From Acidimicrobiales bacterium (GTDB taxonomy: Bacteria > Actinomycetota > Acidimicrobiia > Acidimicrobiales > Acidimicrobilacustridaceae): 41,391 nt of DNA. How positions within the stretch are numbered: the stretch's first letter is position 1; each line of letters opens with the position of its first letter. The notes below the pieces were generated by a model, which saw only the letters and a list, made by a program, of their open reading frames with translations, searched no databases and was not told the origin of the DNA. This document shows, piece after piece, positions 14,030-21,683 of this stretch. Made by a program: the position numbers and the translations under genes. The stretch is taken from the NCBI GenBank assembly GCA_025456085.1, contig JALOLF010000048.1, positions 1-41,391 of the forward strand. The letters run 5' to 3'.

Positions 14030-15310
14030 GTGGAGCTCCCCGAGCTGTGTCTGGTCCTGCTCGTGGGCCCCACCTCGGCCGGCAAGAGCACGTTCGCGGC
14101 GCGCCACTTCGCCGCCACCGAGATCGTGTCCGACGAAGCGTGTCGAGCCCTGGTGTGCGACGACCCGGCCGACCGCACCGCCGACGCCGCGGCGCTCGAG
14201 GTGCTGCACCTGGTGGTGGACAAGCGACTCGCCGCCGGCCGCCTCACCGTGGTCGACGCCGACCACCTGACCCGGCCCGCGCGCAGCGGTCTGGTGGCGC
14301 TCGCCCGACGCCACCACGTGCCCGCCGTGGCGGTGGTCTTCGACCTCCCCGCCGACGTCGTGGCGGCGCGCCACCGCCTCCGCGGCGGTCCCGTCCTGCG
14401 CCACCGTGCCCTGCGCGCCCAGACCGAGCACGTCCGGCGGGCCCTGGAGACGCTGGGGCGCGAGGGGTTCGCACAGGTGGAGGTGCTGTCCGACCCGTCC
14501 GCCGCACCGGACGAGGCCGTGCGGCGGGTGCGCCCCGACGGGGACCGGCGCGAGCTGACCGGCCCCTTCGACTGCATCGGCGACGTCCACGGCTGCCACG
14601 ACGAGCTGCTCGTGCTGCTCGGCGCGCTGGGCTGGCCCGTGGACGCCGCCGGGCGGGTGGGCGACCATCCCGACGGCCGTCTGGCGGTGTTCGTCGGCGA
14701 TCTCGTGGACCGGGGTCCGGCGATCCCGGCGGTGGTGCGCACGGTGATGGACCTCGTGGAACGGGGCCGGGCGCTGTGTGTGCTCGGCAACCACGACGAC
14801 AAGCTGGTTCGTGCCCTCGTCGGGCGCCCCGTGCAGGTGGCGCACGGCCTGGCCGAGTCGCTGGAGCAGTTGGCGGGGGAGTCCGAGGACTTTCGGGAGC
14901 AGGCGGCGGCGTTCCTGCGCCGGCTCCCGTTGCAGCTCGTGCTCGACGACGGCCGTCTCGTGGTGGCCCACGCCGGCCTGCCCGAGACCATGCACAATCG
15001 GACCTCGTCGGCGGTGCGGGCCTTCGCCCTGTTCGGCCAGACGACGGGCGAGCTCGACGAGCTGGGCCGACCGGTTCGCCATCCCTGGGCCGCCGACTAC
15101 CGGGGCGACGCCCTCGTGGTCTACGGCCACACCCCGGCCGACGCCGTGGTGTTCGAGCACAACACCGCGTGCGTCGACACCGGCTGCGTGTTCGGCGGGC
15201 GGCTCAGCGCGCTGCGCTACCCGGAGCGCACGGTGGTGTCGGTGCCCGCCACCGGTCGGCCCTGGCGTCCGACGCCGGCGTCGACCACCCCGACGGGATC
15301 GCGCCCGTGA
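14030..15310 (+). CDS. two-domain polynucleotide kinase-phosphatase (Pnkp-like)
   Basis: A 426-residue protein with an N-terminal P-loop kinase (GPTSAGKST at 13-21, then a 5'-OH kinase-like fold) joined to a calcineurin-like phosphatase. The phosphatase has the metallophosphoesterase series GDVHGCHDE, GDLVDRG, GNHDDK, HAGLP and GHTP. This matches the first two domains of bacterial Pnkp, an RNA end-healing enzyme that removes 2',3'-cyclic phosphates and phosphorylates 5'-OH ends. The canonical Pnkp is about 870 residues and has a C-terminal adenylyltransferase; here the gene stops after the phosphatase and overlaps the DUF4031 gene by four bases. No Hen1 methyltransferase is nearby. RNA repair is therefore a family-based inference. 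Confidence 0.85.
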   Translation: MELPELCLVLLVGPTSAGKSTFAARHFAATEIVSDEACRALVCDDPADRTADAAALEVLHLVVDKRLAAGRLTVVDADHLTRPARSGLVALARRHHVPAVAVVFDLPADVVAARHRLRGGPVLRHRALRAQTEHVRRALETLGREGFAQVEVLSDPSAAPDEAVRRVRPDGDRRELTGPFDCIGDVHGCHDELLVLLGALGWPVDAAGRVGDHPDGRLAVFVGDLVDRGPAIPAVVRTVMDLVERGRALCVLGNHDDKLVRALVGRPVQVAHGLAESLEQLAGESEDFREQAAAFLRRLPLQLVLDDGRLVVAHAGLPETMHNRTSSAVRAFALFGQTTGELDELGRPVRHPWAADYRGDALVVYGHTPADAVVFEHNTACVDTGCVFGGRLSALRYPERTVVSVPATGRPWRPTPASTTPTGSRP

Positions 15311-15612
15311 CCGTGCTGGTCGACCAGGCGGTGTGGCCGTGGCGGGGTCGGCGATGGGCGCACCTGGTGAGCGACCACAGCTACGAGGAGTTGCACGCCT
15401 TCGCCGAGCGGCTGGGCGTGCCCCGGCGCGCCTTCCAGGGCGATCACTACGACCTGCCCGCGGACGACCGGGAGCGGGCCGTCGAGCTGGGTGCGCAGCC
15501 CGTCGACGCGCGGGAGCTGGTGCGACGGTTGCGCGCTGCGGGGCTGCGTCGGCCGCGACCCGCCCGGGCCCCGGAGGTGCGCGATCAGGGCAACCCGGCG
15601 TCCAGCGCCTGA
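15307..15612 (+). CDS. DUF4031 domain-containing protein
   Basis: A 101-residue protein starting GTG 15307, overlapping the kinase-phosphatase stop by GTGA. The family signature is clear: MTVLVDQAVWPWRGRRWAHLVSD, SYEELHAFAERLGVPRR and FQGDHYDLP. DUF4031 proteins are small and of unknown function, common in Actinobacteria and often near nucleotide-processing genes. The last 28 bases overlap, tail to tail, the patatin gene on the other strand. Its coupling with the Pnkp-like gene suggests a joint role but nothing more. Confidence 0.88.
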   Translation: MTVLVDQAVWPWRGRRWAHLVSDHSYEELHAFAERLGVPRRAFQGDHYDLPADDRERAVELGAQPVDARELVRRLRAAGLRRPRPARAPEVRDQGNPASSA

Positions 15613-17327
15613 TCGGCGGCCCGGCGACCGGCGGCCACGGCGTCGTCGAGCCGGTCGAAGTCGAACAGGGCGATGTGGCCCACCTCCGGGGTGATCACGA
15701 CGTCGGCGCGTCGGCGGTTCTGGTCGGCTCGGGCCCGACCACCGAGTGCGAGGGAGCGGCCCAGGACCGCCACGATGCCGGGACCGGCCGGCTCCGCGGT
15801 GGCGGGTGCCCGCCGACGTCGGGTTCGGGGCGTGCGGGCCACCGGGCCGTCCCGCATGACGTCGACGCCGATCACCGGACCCTCGCCGTCGCCCGCCATC
15901 ACGTCCACGGGGAAGTTGTCCAACAGGCCTCCGTCGACCAGCAGGCGCGTCCCCAGTGGTACCGGCGGGGCGTAGCCCGGGATGGCCATGCTGGCCCCCA
16001 CCGCGAGCCAGACCGGCCCTCGCCGGTGCACCACCAGCTCGCCGCTCACGAGATCGGCGCTGACCGAGAACCAGGGCGTGGCCAGCTCCTCGACCCGGGC
16101 GTCGCCGAAGAGCCGCTCCAGCATGGACCGCGCCCGCCGACCCCGGATGAGCCCGTCGCGGGGAACCGTGAAGTCGGCGAAGGGTCGGTGCGCCACCAGC
16201 TCGTGACGGCAGGTGGCGACCAGCTCCTCGTCGGTGAGGCCCAGGGCCCACAGCGCCGACACCAGGGCGCCCGCGCTGCAGCCCCCGATCCGGTCCACCG
16301 GGACGCCGGCCTCCCGTAGGCGGGCCAGCACGCCGAGGTGGGCCATGCCCCGGGCCCCGCCACCGGACAGCACCACGCCGAGGGCGTGACCGCTGAGCCG
16401 GCGGGCGACACGGGCCGAGGCGTCGGCGAAGCCCGCCCCCGGGCGCAGGTGGTGCACGGCCCGGGGGCGCAGCGCCTCCAGGAGTGGGGCGAGGGCGTCG
16501 GCCCGGGGGGCGTCGGAGAGCACCGACAGGTCGGGTCGGTGCGGGGCGAGGAGCTGCACCGCCCAGGGTGGGGGGGTCTCCTGGTGGGTCAGGGCAACCA
16601 CCCGGTCGGCCGATCGCACGCAGAACGCGGCCCAGTCGGGCGAGCCGGTGGGGTCGGTGGCGGCGAGGACCACGAGGGCGTGACTGCGTTCGGCGCGGTC
16701 GGCCAGCGCAGCCCAGCGACCAGGGGCGGGAGCCGGGCCCGGGGGGCGGTCCACCACTGCCACGGGCCCCCAGGGCTGCAGGGCGCGGACCAGCTCGTCC
16801 ACGAACCGGGCGGTCGGCAGCCGGGACGCGAGGGGCACGACGGCGAAGGTCGTCGGTGGGCTGGCCGGCTGCGTGGCGGCCGGCCGGGACTGGAGCTCAC
16901 CGGCCAGCAGGCGCGCCACGTCCAGGACGAGCTCGGGCTGCCGGGACAGCAGCGCCTGGAACGAGCGGGCCGTGATGACCAGCAGCTCGCTGTCCCGGCG
17001 GGCGCGCACCGTGGCAGCGCGGGGTCGCCCGGTGAGCAGGGACAGCTCGCCCACCCAGGCGCCCCGACCCAACGTGGCCACCACCCGGGTGCCACCCCCG
17101 TGGGCGTGCTGCGCCTCCAGGCGTCCCGACCACACCACGGCCAGCGAGTCCCCGGGGTCACCGGCGTGGAACACGACCGCACCCGCCGGAACGTGGCGCC
17201 AGGTGGCCGACGCGGCGAGGTGGTCGCGTGCCCCGGCGGGCAGCGCCGCGAACAGTGGGATCTGGGCCAGGAACGTGGCGGGATCGTGGTCCGCCTGATC
17301 GTGTGCGTCACCGCTGCCGGTCACCAC
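15585..17327 (-). CDS. patatin-like phospholipase with cyclic-nucleotide-binding domain
   Basis: A 580-residue protein of the NTE/RssA type. Residues about 15-140 form a cyclic-nucleotide-binding beta-barrel (IPLFAALPAGARDHLAAS, GDPGDSLAVVWSGRLEA, LGRGAWVGELSLLTGRPRAATVRARRDSELLVI). A middle segment of about 120 residues resembles a Rossmann-like region. The patatin domain follows with the oxyanion motif GGGARG, the nucleophile in GCSAG (Ser351) and the catalytic Asp in VDGG (Asp465), so both dyad residues are present. It is predicted to hydrolyse lysophospholipids or related lipids, regulated by ligand binding. GTG 17327 follows GAGGAGGGAC; GTG 17324 is equally possible. Confidence 0.9.
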   Translation of the reverse strand: MVTGSGDAHDQADHDPATFLAQIPLFAALPAGARDHLAASATWRHVPAGAVVFHAGDPGDSLAVVWSGRLEAQHAHGGGTRVVATLGRGAWVGELSLLTGRPRAATVRARRDSELLVITARSFQALLSRQPELVLDVARLLAGELQSRPAATQPASPPTTFAVVPLASRLPTARFVDELVRALQPWGPVAVVDRPPGPAPAPGRWAALADRAERSHALVVLAATDPTGSPDWAAFCVRSADRVVALTHQETPPPWAVQLLAPHRPDLSVLSDAPRADALAPLLEALRPRAVHHLRPGAGFADASARVARRLSGHALGVVLSGGGARGMAHLGVLARLREAGVPVDRIGGCSAGALVSALWALGLTDEELVATCRHELVAHRPFADFTVPRDGLIRGRRARSMLERLFGDARVEELATPWFSVSADLVSGELVVHRRGPVWLAVGASMAIPGYAPPVPLGTRLLVDGGLLDNFPVDVMAGDGEGPVIGVDVMRDGPVARTPRTRRRRAPATAEPAGPGIVAVLGRSLALGGRARADQNRRRADVVITPEVGHIALFDFDRLDDAVAAGRRAADQALDAGLP

Positions 17328-17456
17328 GTCCCTCCTCGTGGCACGCGCGGGGCAGGACCGTCCCGGGCCGGCACCCCCTCGCCGCCGCAGCGGAGCCTAA
17401 CGGGCTCCGTGGTCGGGCCTGCGGCTCCTGTCGTCGCCGCGCGGGCAGCGGCGGTC

Positions 17457-17462
17457 TAGCGT
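17457..17462 (+). promoter_or_regulatory. candidate -10 box, leaderless membrane protein gene
   Basis: TAGCGT lies 6 bases before the GTG at 17469, with no ribosome site between. Confidence 0.45.
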
Positions 17463-17468
17463 TGAGCG

Positions 17469-17930
17469 GTGCGGCGACAGCGGGAACGGGGCGCGGTCGA
17501 GCGCATCAGCCCTCTGTGGCTCGCGCACCACTACCCCGAGGACTACGACCGTTGCGTGCGCATCCGCCGCACCCACGTGTGCCGCCGATGCCTCGTGCTG
17601 TACCCGCTGGCCTCCGTGGTCCTGGTGCTCAGCTTCGGCGCGTCGCCGCCGGCGTGGGTGGACGTGGTGGCGTTGGTCGTGCTGCCCCTGCCGGCGCTCG
17701 TCGAGCTGGTGGGCGAGCAGCTCGGTCGGTGGCGCTACCGGCCGACCCGCCAGATGGCGGTGACCGTGCCCTTGGCCGTCGGGTTGGGTCGGGGCTTCGC
17801 CCGCTACCTCGACGACCAAGCCGACCCCTTGTTCTGGGGCGTCGTGGTGGGCTACACCACGATCGCGCTGGCGGCGCTGTGGTGGCGGTGGCGACACCCC
17901 GGCGGGCGGACCCGGGACGCCTCGGTATGA
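17469..17930 (+). CDS. membrane protein, weakly DUF2085-like
   Basis: A 153-residue protein. Its N-terminus is hydrophilic (MRRQRERGAVERISPLWLAHHYPEDYDRCVRIRRTHVCRRC), with a CxxC pair resembling the Cys motif of DUF2085 membrane proteins. Three or four hydrophobic helices follow (LVLYPLASVVLVLSFG, VVALVVLPLPALVELVG, MAVTVPLAVGLG, WGVVVGYTTIALAAL). DUF2085 assignment is tentative. The GTG at 17469 fits the leaderless -10 pattern. It ends 7 bases before the ATG of the ArsC-like gene, which has its own TATGAT hexamer overlapping the 3' end. Confidence 0.75.
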   Translation: MRRQRERGAVERISPLWLAHHYPEDYDRCVRIRRTHVCRRCLVLYPLASVVLVLSFGASPPAWVDVVALVVLPLPALVELVGEQLGRWRYRPTRQMAVTVPLAVGLGRGFARYLDDQADPLFWGVVVGYTTIALAALWWRWRHPGGRTRDASV

Positions 17931-17931
17931 T
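17926..17931 (+). promoter_or_regulatory. near-consensus -10 box for the ArsC-like selenoprotein gene
   Basis: TATGAT (one mismatch to TATAAT) lies exactly 6 bases before the ATG at 17938. This spacing matches the leaderless pattern of the window and supports 17938, upstream of the in-frame TGA, as a used start codon. Confidence 0.55.
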
Positions 17932-17937
17932 CCCGCC

Positions 17938-18294
17938 ATGGCCGACATCGTGTTGTTCCACAACCCTGGCTGAGGGAAGTCCCGGGCCGCGCTCGAGCTC
18001 CTGCGCGGCCTCGACGTCGAGTTCGACGTCGTCCCCTACCTGAAGCAGCCCCCGGACCGCGCCACGCTGGAGCGCATCGTCGACGGCATGCCCGACCCGC
18101 CGGTGGCCCTCGTGCGGTTGACGGACCGCAGGTTCACCGGGCTGGGTGTCGACCCGGCAACGCTGACGACGCGCGACGCGGTCGTCGACCTGCTGATCGA
18201 GCACCCCGAGGTGATGGAGCGTCCCGTCGTGCTGCGCGGCGACGAAGCGGTCATCGGCCGCCCCACCGAACGGATCGGCGACCTGCTGGCCTGA
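17938..18294 (+). CDS. ArsC/Spx-family selenoprotein candidate (TGA = Sec at codon 12)
   Basis: Read from ATG 17938 the protein is M-A-D-I-V-L-F-H-N-P-G, then TGA at 17971-17973, then GKSRAALELLRGLDVEFDVV and on to a stop at 18294, 118 residues if the TGA is read through. ArsC-family proteins begin with a strand and NPxC(S/G)KSR, whose Cys is the nucleophile. Here the TGA is at that Cys and KSRAALELL follows as in the family. The downstream part keeps the PYLKQPP Pro-loop, VRLTDRRF and a RPVVL...IGRP C-terminal signature, so the gene does not look decayed. A perfect 8-bp stem begins 12 bases after the TGA. Exact substrate (arsenate or other thiol-redox partner) unknown. A normal gene caller would start at 18088. 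Confidence 0.85.
17971..18010 (+). promoter_or_regulatory. candidate bacterial SECIS element
   Basis: TGA at 17971 is followed by a perfect 8-bp hairpin: GGCCGCGC at 17985-17992, a 10-base loop (17993-18002) and GCGCGGCC at 18003-18010. A G-U pair could extend the base. The loop starts 19 bases after the TGA, within the 16-37 base range of known bacterial SECIS elements, and has a G as its third base, not in the first two. In such GC-rich DNA stems can arise by chance. Confidence 0.6.
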
Positions 18295-18337
18295 ACCCGG
18301 TGGGTCCGTGCTCCGGGCCGCGGAGGACCTCCCGGGT
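18295..18337. terminator. inverted repeat between convergent genes
   Basis: ACCCGG at 18295-18300 pairs with CCGGGT at 18332-18337, and GGTCC with GGACC just inside, separated by a symmetric 2x2 mismatch. It lies between the convergent ArsC-like and CurA-like genes and could serve both. No T tract. Confidence 0.5.
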
Positions 18338-19371
18338 CAGTCGCGGGGCCAGACCTGCACGACCAGCTTGCCCATGTTCTCGCCGGTGAAGAGCCGGTCG
18401 AAGGCGCGGGGCGCCACCTCGATGCCGCCCGTGACGACCTCCTCGCGGTGGCGAAGCCGCCCCTCGGCCACCCACACCGCCAGCTGCAATGCCGCCTCCG
18501 GGAACCGGTCGAGGTAGTCGAGCACCAGGAACCCCTCCATGCGCGCCCGCTGCACGACGAGCTGCATGAGGTTGCGGGGGCCGGGTGCCGGTTCGGCGTC
18601 GTTGTAGCCGGAGATGGCGCCGCACAGCACCACCCGGGCGCCGAGCGCCAGGTGGTTCAGCGCCGCCTCGAGGGTGTCGCCTCCCACGTTGTCGAAGAAC
18701 ACGTCCACCCCGTCGGGGCACAGCTCACCGATGCGGGCGTCGATGTCCTCGGTGCGGTAGTTGACGGCGGCGTCGAAGCCCAGCTCCCCGGTGATCCAGG
18801 CGCACTTGGCATCGGTGCCGGCGATGCCCACCACCCGGCCCGCGCCGAGGATCCGGGCGATCTGGCCCGCGACCGAACCGGTGCCGCCGGCGGCGCCCGA
18901 CACCAGCACGGTGTCGCCCTCCTGCACGTCGGCCACCTGGGTCATCCCCGCCCAGGCGGTGATGCCGGTGGTGCCGTACACGCCGAGTGCCTCGACGGGA
19001 TCGAGGTCCGGCGGCAGGGGGCTGCCCATCAGGTCGGCGTCGGCGACGACGTACTCCTGCCAGTTGGTCATGGCGAAGTAGCGCGACCCCACGGCGAAGG
19101 CGTCGTTGCGACTGGCGATGACCTCCGCCACGCCGCCGCTGCGGATGGGGTCGCCGATCGGGATGGCCGGCAGATAGGTGTCGGACTCCATCCATCCCCG
19201 GATGGTGGGGTCGAGCGACACGTACAGCACCCGCAGCAGCGCCTGACCGTCCTGCAGGGGTGGCAGCGGGGTCTGCGCGTGCTCGAAGCACTCGGGCGCA
19301 ACCGGCCCGTGGGGTCGCTGCGCCAGCAGCACCTGGCGGTTCACGGTCGGGAGCGGGGTGGCGTCGTCCAT
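18337..19371 (-). CDS. NADP-dependent MDR oxidoreductase, CurA-like
   Basis: A 344-residue zinc-independent medium-chain reductase of the leukotriene B4 12-hydroxydehydrogenase / curcumin reductase CurA type. It has an N-terminal GroES-like part (LRVLYVSLDPTIRGWM) and a Rossmann domain with AGGTGSVAGQIARILGA. The GYN stretch followed by NLMQLVVQRARMEGFLVLDY is characteristic of this subfamily. Reduces alpha,beta-unsaturated carbonyls with NADPH; the natural substrate is unknown. Start ATG 19371 has TAGGCT exactly 6 bases upstream, matching the leaderless pattern. It stands alone, convergent with the selenoprotein gene and divergent from the ALDH gene. Confidence 0.9.
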   Translation of the reverse strand: MDDATPLPTVNRQVLLAQRPHGPVAPECFEHAQTPLPPLQDGQALLRVLYVSLDPTIRGWMESDTYLPAIPIGDPIRSGGVAEVIASRNDAFAVGSRYFAMTNWQEYVVADADLMGSPLPPDLDPVEALGVYGTTGITAWAGMTQVADVQEGDTVLVSGAAGGTGSVAGQIARILGAGRVVGIAGTDAKCAWITGELGFDAAVNYRTEDIDARIGELCPDGVDVFFDNVGGDTLEAALNHLALGARVVLCGAISGYNDAEPAPGPRNLMQLVVQRARMEGFLVLDYLDRFPEAALQLAVWVAEGRLRHREEVVTGGIEVAPRAFDRLFTGENMGKLVVQVWPRD

Positions 19372-19377
19372 CGGGCG

Positions 19378-19383
19378 AGCCTA
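19378..19383 (-). promoter_or_regulatory. candidate -10 box, leaderless CurA-like gene
   Basis: TAGGCT on the minus strand, 6 bases before the ATG at 19371. Confidence 0.45.
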
Positions 19384-19500
19384 CGCCGGGTGTCGCCGGT
19401 GGCGCGGGCCCCGACGCGCCGGTCTGGACCGCCGCCCCGGAACGGGGGAGCATGGGCGGTCCGTGCCGGCCGGCACGGGTGTCCCCGGGGAGGAACAGCG

Positions 19501-21069
19501 ATGGCCAGCACGAGCGTGGGACACGGCGGAGGCGGCGCCGTCGACGCCGCAGAGGGGATCGACACGGCCGGGATCGACGTGGTCGACCCGCGGACCAACA
19601 CCACCATCGGGCGGGTGCCGGACCTGTCCCCCGAGGAGGTGCGGGCAGCGGTCGAGCGCGCCCGGGCGGCCTTCGGACCGTGGAGCGCCCTGCCCTACCG
19701 GGAGCGCGCCGAGCACGTCCTGGCCGTGCGCGACGGGCTGCTCGACCGGGTCGACCACCTGGTGGACACCATCGTGAGCGAGACCGGCAAGCTGCCCGCC
19801 GAGGCGCTGTTCACCGAGCTGATGACGGCGTGCGAGACGATCCAGTACTACGCCCGCCGCGGCGAGCGGTTCCTGCGGCCGCAGCGGGTCAGCTCGGGTC
19901 TGATGGGCCACAAGCGGGCCGTGCGCTACTTCGAGCCCATGGGGGTGGTCGGGGTGATCAGCCCCTGGAACTACCCCTTCATCCTGGGCATGACGCCCAT
20001 CATCTCGGCGTTGTTCGCCGGCAACACGGTCGTGTTGAAGCCGTCCGAGGTGACGCCGCTCACCGGTCGGGCCATCGGCGAGCTGTTCGCCGGGACCGGT
20101 TCCTTCCCCGACATCGTGCAGGTGGTCACCGGTGCCGGTCCCACCGGCGAGGCGCTGGTGCGCTCGGGTGTGCAGAAGGTCTGCTTCACCGGTTCGGTGC
20201 GCACCGGCAAGCGGGTCATGGCCGCCGCGGCCGACACCCTCACCCCCGTGCTGCTCGAGCTGGGCGGCAAGGACCCGATGATCGTGTGCGAGGACGCCGA
20301 CCTCGACCGGGCCGCTCGAGGCGCGGTGTGGGGGGCGTTCCAGAACTCCGGTCAGACGTGCATGAGCGTGGAGCGGGTCTACGTGCACGAGCACGTCTAC
20401 GACCGTTTCGTGGCCAAGGTCGTGGCCAACACCCGGGCGATCCGCCAGGGGGTGGGGGAGGGCCACGACATCGGGTCCATGACCTTCCCGCCGCAGGTCG
20501 AGATCGTGGAGAAGCACCTCGCCGACGCAGCCGAGAAGGGCGCCACGGTGCTCACCGGGGGCGGGCGGGTGCCGGGACGTGACGGGTTGTGGTTCGAGCC
20601 GACCGTCCTCGTCGACGTGGACCACGACATGGCCATCATGCGCGACGAGACCTTCGGGCCGGTCCTGCCCATCATGAAGGTCCGCGACGAGGACGAGGCC
20701 ATCGCGCTGGCCAACGACTCGCCCTACGGGCTGAACTCCTCGGTGTGGACCCGTGACGCCGCCCGCGGGGAGGTCCTCGCGCAGCGGATCGAAGCCGGCA
20801 ACGTCTGCGTCAACGACGTGATCGTGTCCTACGGCGTGCCCGACCTGCCCTTCGGCGGGGTGAAGGAGTCGGGCCTGGGCAGGGTCCACGGCCCCGAGGG
20901 CCTGCGGGAGTTCGTGGCCGCCAAGTCCGTGCTCTACGACCGGTTCGGCCTGAGTCGAGAGGCGTGGTGGTTCCCCGCCCCGAAGGCGCTCACCCCCATG
21001 GGCAAGCGGATGCTGCGACTGCGCTACCGCCGGGGGCTCGGCGCCAAGCTGCGCGGCCTGTTGGGCTGA
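19501..21069 (+). CDS. aldehyde dehydrogenase family protein
   Basis: A 522-residue NAD(P)-dependent aldehyde dehydrogenase. Seen: GVISPWNYPF, KPSEVTPLT, FTGSVRTGKRVM, the general base Glu253 in LELGGKDP and the nucleophile Cys287 in NSGQTCMSVER, all intact. FGPVLPIMKV and PFGGVKESGLGR close the catalytic domain. A C-terminal tail KALTPMGKRMLRLRYRRG, ending LRGLLG, extends about 40 residues beyond the core and is basic, perhaps membrane-associating. It resembles broad-specificity or succinate-semialdehyde/fatty-aldehyde types; substrate not determinable. The ATG at 19501 follows GGGGAGGAA. Its stop abuts the rhodanese stop on the other strand (21069/21070). Confidence 0.92.
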   Translation: MASTSVGHGGGGAVDAAEGIDTAGIDVVDPRTNTTIGRVPDLSPEEVRAAVERARAAFGPWSALPYRERAEHVLAVRDGLLDRVDHLVDTIVSETGKLPAEALFTELMTACETIQYYARRGERFLRPQRVSSGLMGHKRAVRYFEPMGVVGVISPWNYPFILGMTPIISALFAGNTVVLKPSEVTPLTGRAIGELFAGTGSFPDIVQVVTGAGPTGEALVRSGVQKVCFTGSVRTGKRVMAAAADTLTPVLLELGGKDPMIVCEDADLDRAARGAVWGAFQNSGQTCMSVERVYVHEHVYDRFVAKVVANTRAIRQGVGEGHDIGSMTFPPQVEIVEKHLADAAEKGATVLTGGGRVPGRDGLWFEPTVLVDVDHDMAIMRDETFGPVLPIMKVRDEDEAIALANDSPYGLNSSVWTRDAARGEVLAQRIEAGNVCVNDVIVSYGVPDLPFGGVKESGLGRVHGPEGLREFVAAKSVLYDRFGLSREAWWFPAPKALTPMGKRMLRLRYRRGLGAKLRGLLG

Positions 21070-21633
21070 TCAGGGGGAGGGCGCGACCGGCAGGCCGCTG
21101 AGTCGCCAGGCCCGGAACCCCCCGATCACGTCGGTGGCCGTGTCGAGACCCATCGTCACCAGCGTCGCCGCGGCGAGGCTCGACTGGTAGCCCTCGTCGC
21201 ACAGCAGGATCACCCGTCGGTGGGGGCCGTCGAGTGCGGGGTGCTGCCACGGGCACGTCGGGTCCAGGCGCCACTCGAGCACGTTGCGGTCGACGAGGTG
21301 CGCGCCGGGCACCAGTCCGTCGGCGCGCCGCTGCTCGTAGGGGCGGATGTCCACCAGGAGGGAGCCGGCATCGCACTCGTGGTGGGCCTGGGCCGGGGTG
21401 AGGCGGTCGCCGAGCCGGGCCCGGGCGGCGGCGAGCAGTTCGTGCGAGGATCGGCGGACCTCGTGGCGTCGGGTTCCGGCGGCCGTGGCTGCGTCGTTCG
21501 GCGCGTCGTGGCGCTCGAACCGGTCGATGTCCGCGATCACCTCGAGCAGTCGCTCGGTGGCCCGGCGTCGCGCCGCGGGGTCCTCCAGCACCTGCGGGTC
21601 GTCGTGCACGAGCACCTCGAGCTCGTCGGCCAC
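21070..21633 (-). CDS. rhodanese-like domain protein
   Basis: The C-terminal half (about 110 residues) is a single rhodanese domain. It has LVDIRPYEQRRADGLVPGAHLVDRNVLEW, the active-site loop CDEGYQSS (nucleophilic Cys present) and TDVIGGFRAW. Rhodaneses transfer sulfane sulfur. Before it lies a helical, charged segment. The start is unclear: no ATG lies between the PhoD stop (21684) and the GTG at 21633, which I adopt. The frame stays open upstream, and a CTG very close to the PhoD stop is possible. Position right after PhoD on the same strand suggests co-transcription. The frame upstream of 21684 is a PhoD shadow. Confidence 0.75.
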   Translation of the reverse strand: MADELEVLVHDDPQVLEDPAARRRATERLLEVIADIDRFERHDAPNDAATAAGTRRHEVRRSSHELLAAARARLGDRLTPAQAHHECDAGSLLVDIRPYEQRRADGLVPGAHLVDRNVLEWRLDPTCPWQHPALDGPHRRVILLCDEGYQSSLAAATLVTMGLDTATDVIGGFRAWRLSGLPVAPSP

Positions 21634-21683
21634 GGCCAAGAGCTCGAGGAGGCGGTCCGTCCAGGCGGTCCGGTGAACGGGGC

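Noticed and set aside
18088..18294. Short ORF as a stand-alone gene of about 68 aa
   Set aside because: It is the C-terminal part of the ArsC-like protein; the N-terminal part continues in frame upstream across TGA 17971 to an ATG with a good -10 box.
17938..18294. ArsC-like gene as a pseudogene with a nonsense mutation
   Set aside because: The TGA is at the single codon where Sec would be functional, the rest of the frame is intact, and a SECIS-like stem follows. A random nonsense mutation is unlikely to fall there. Still, not proven without sel genes.
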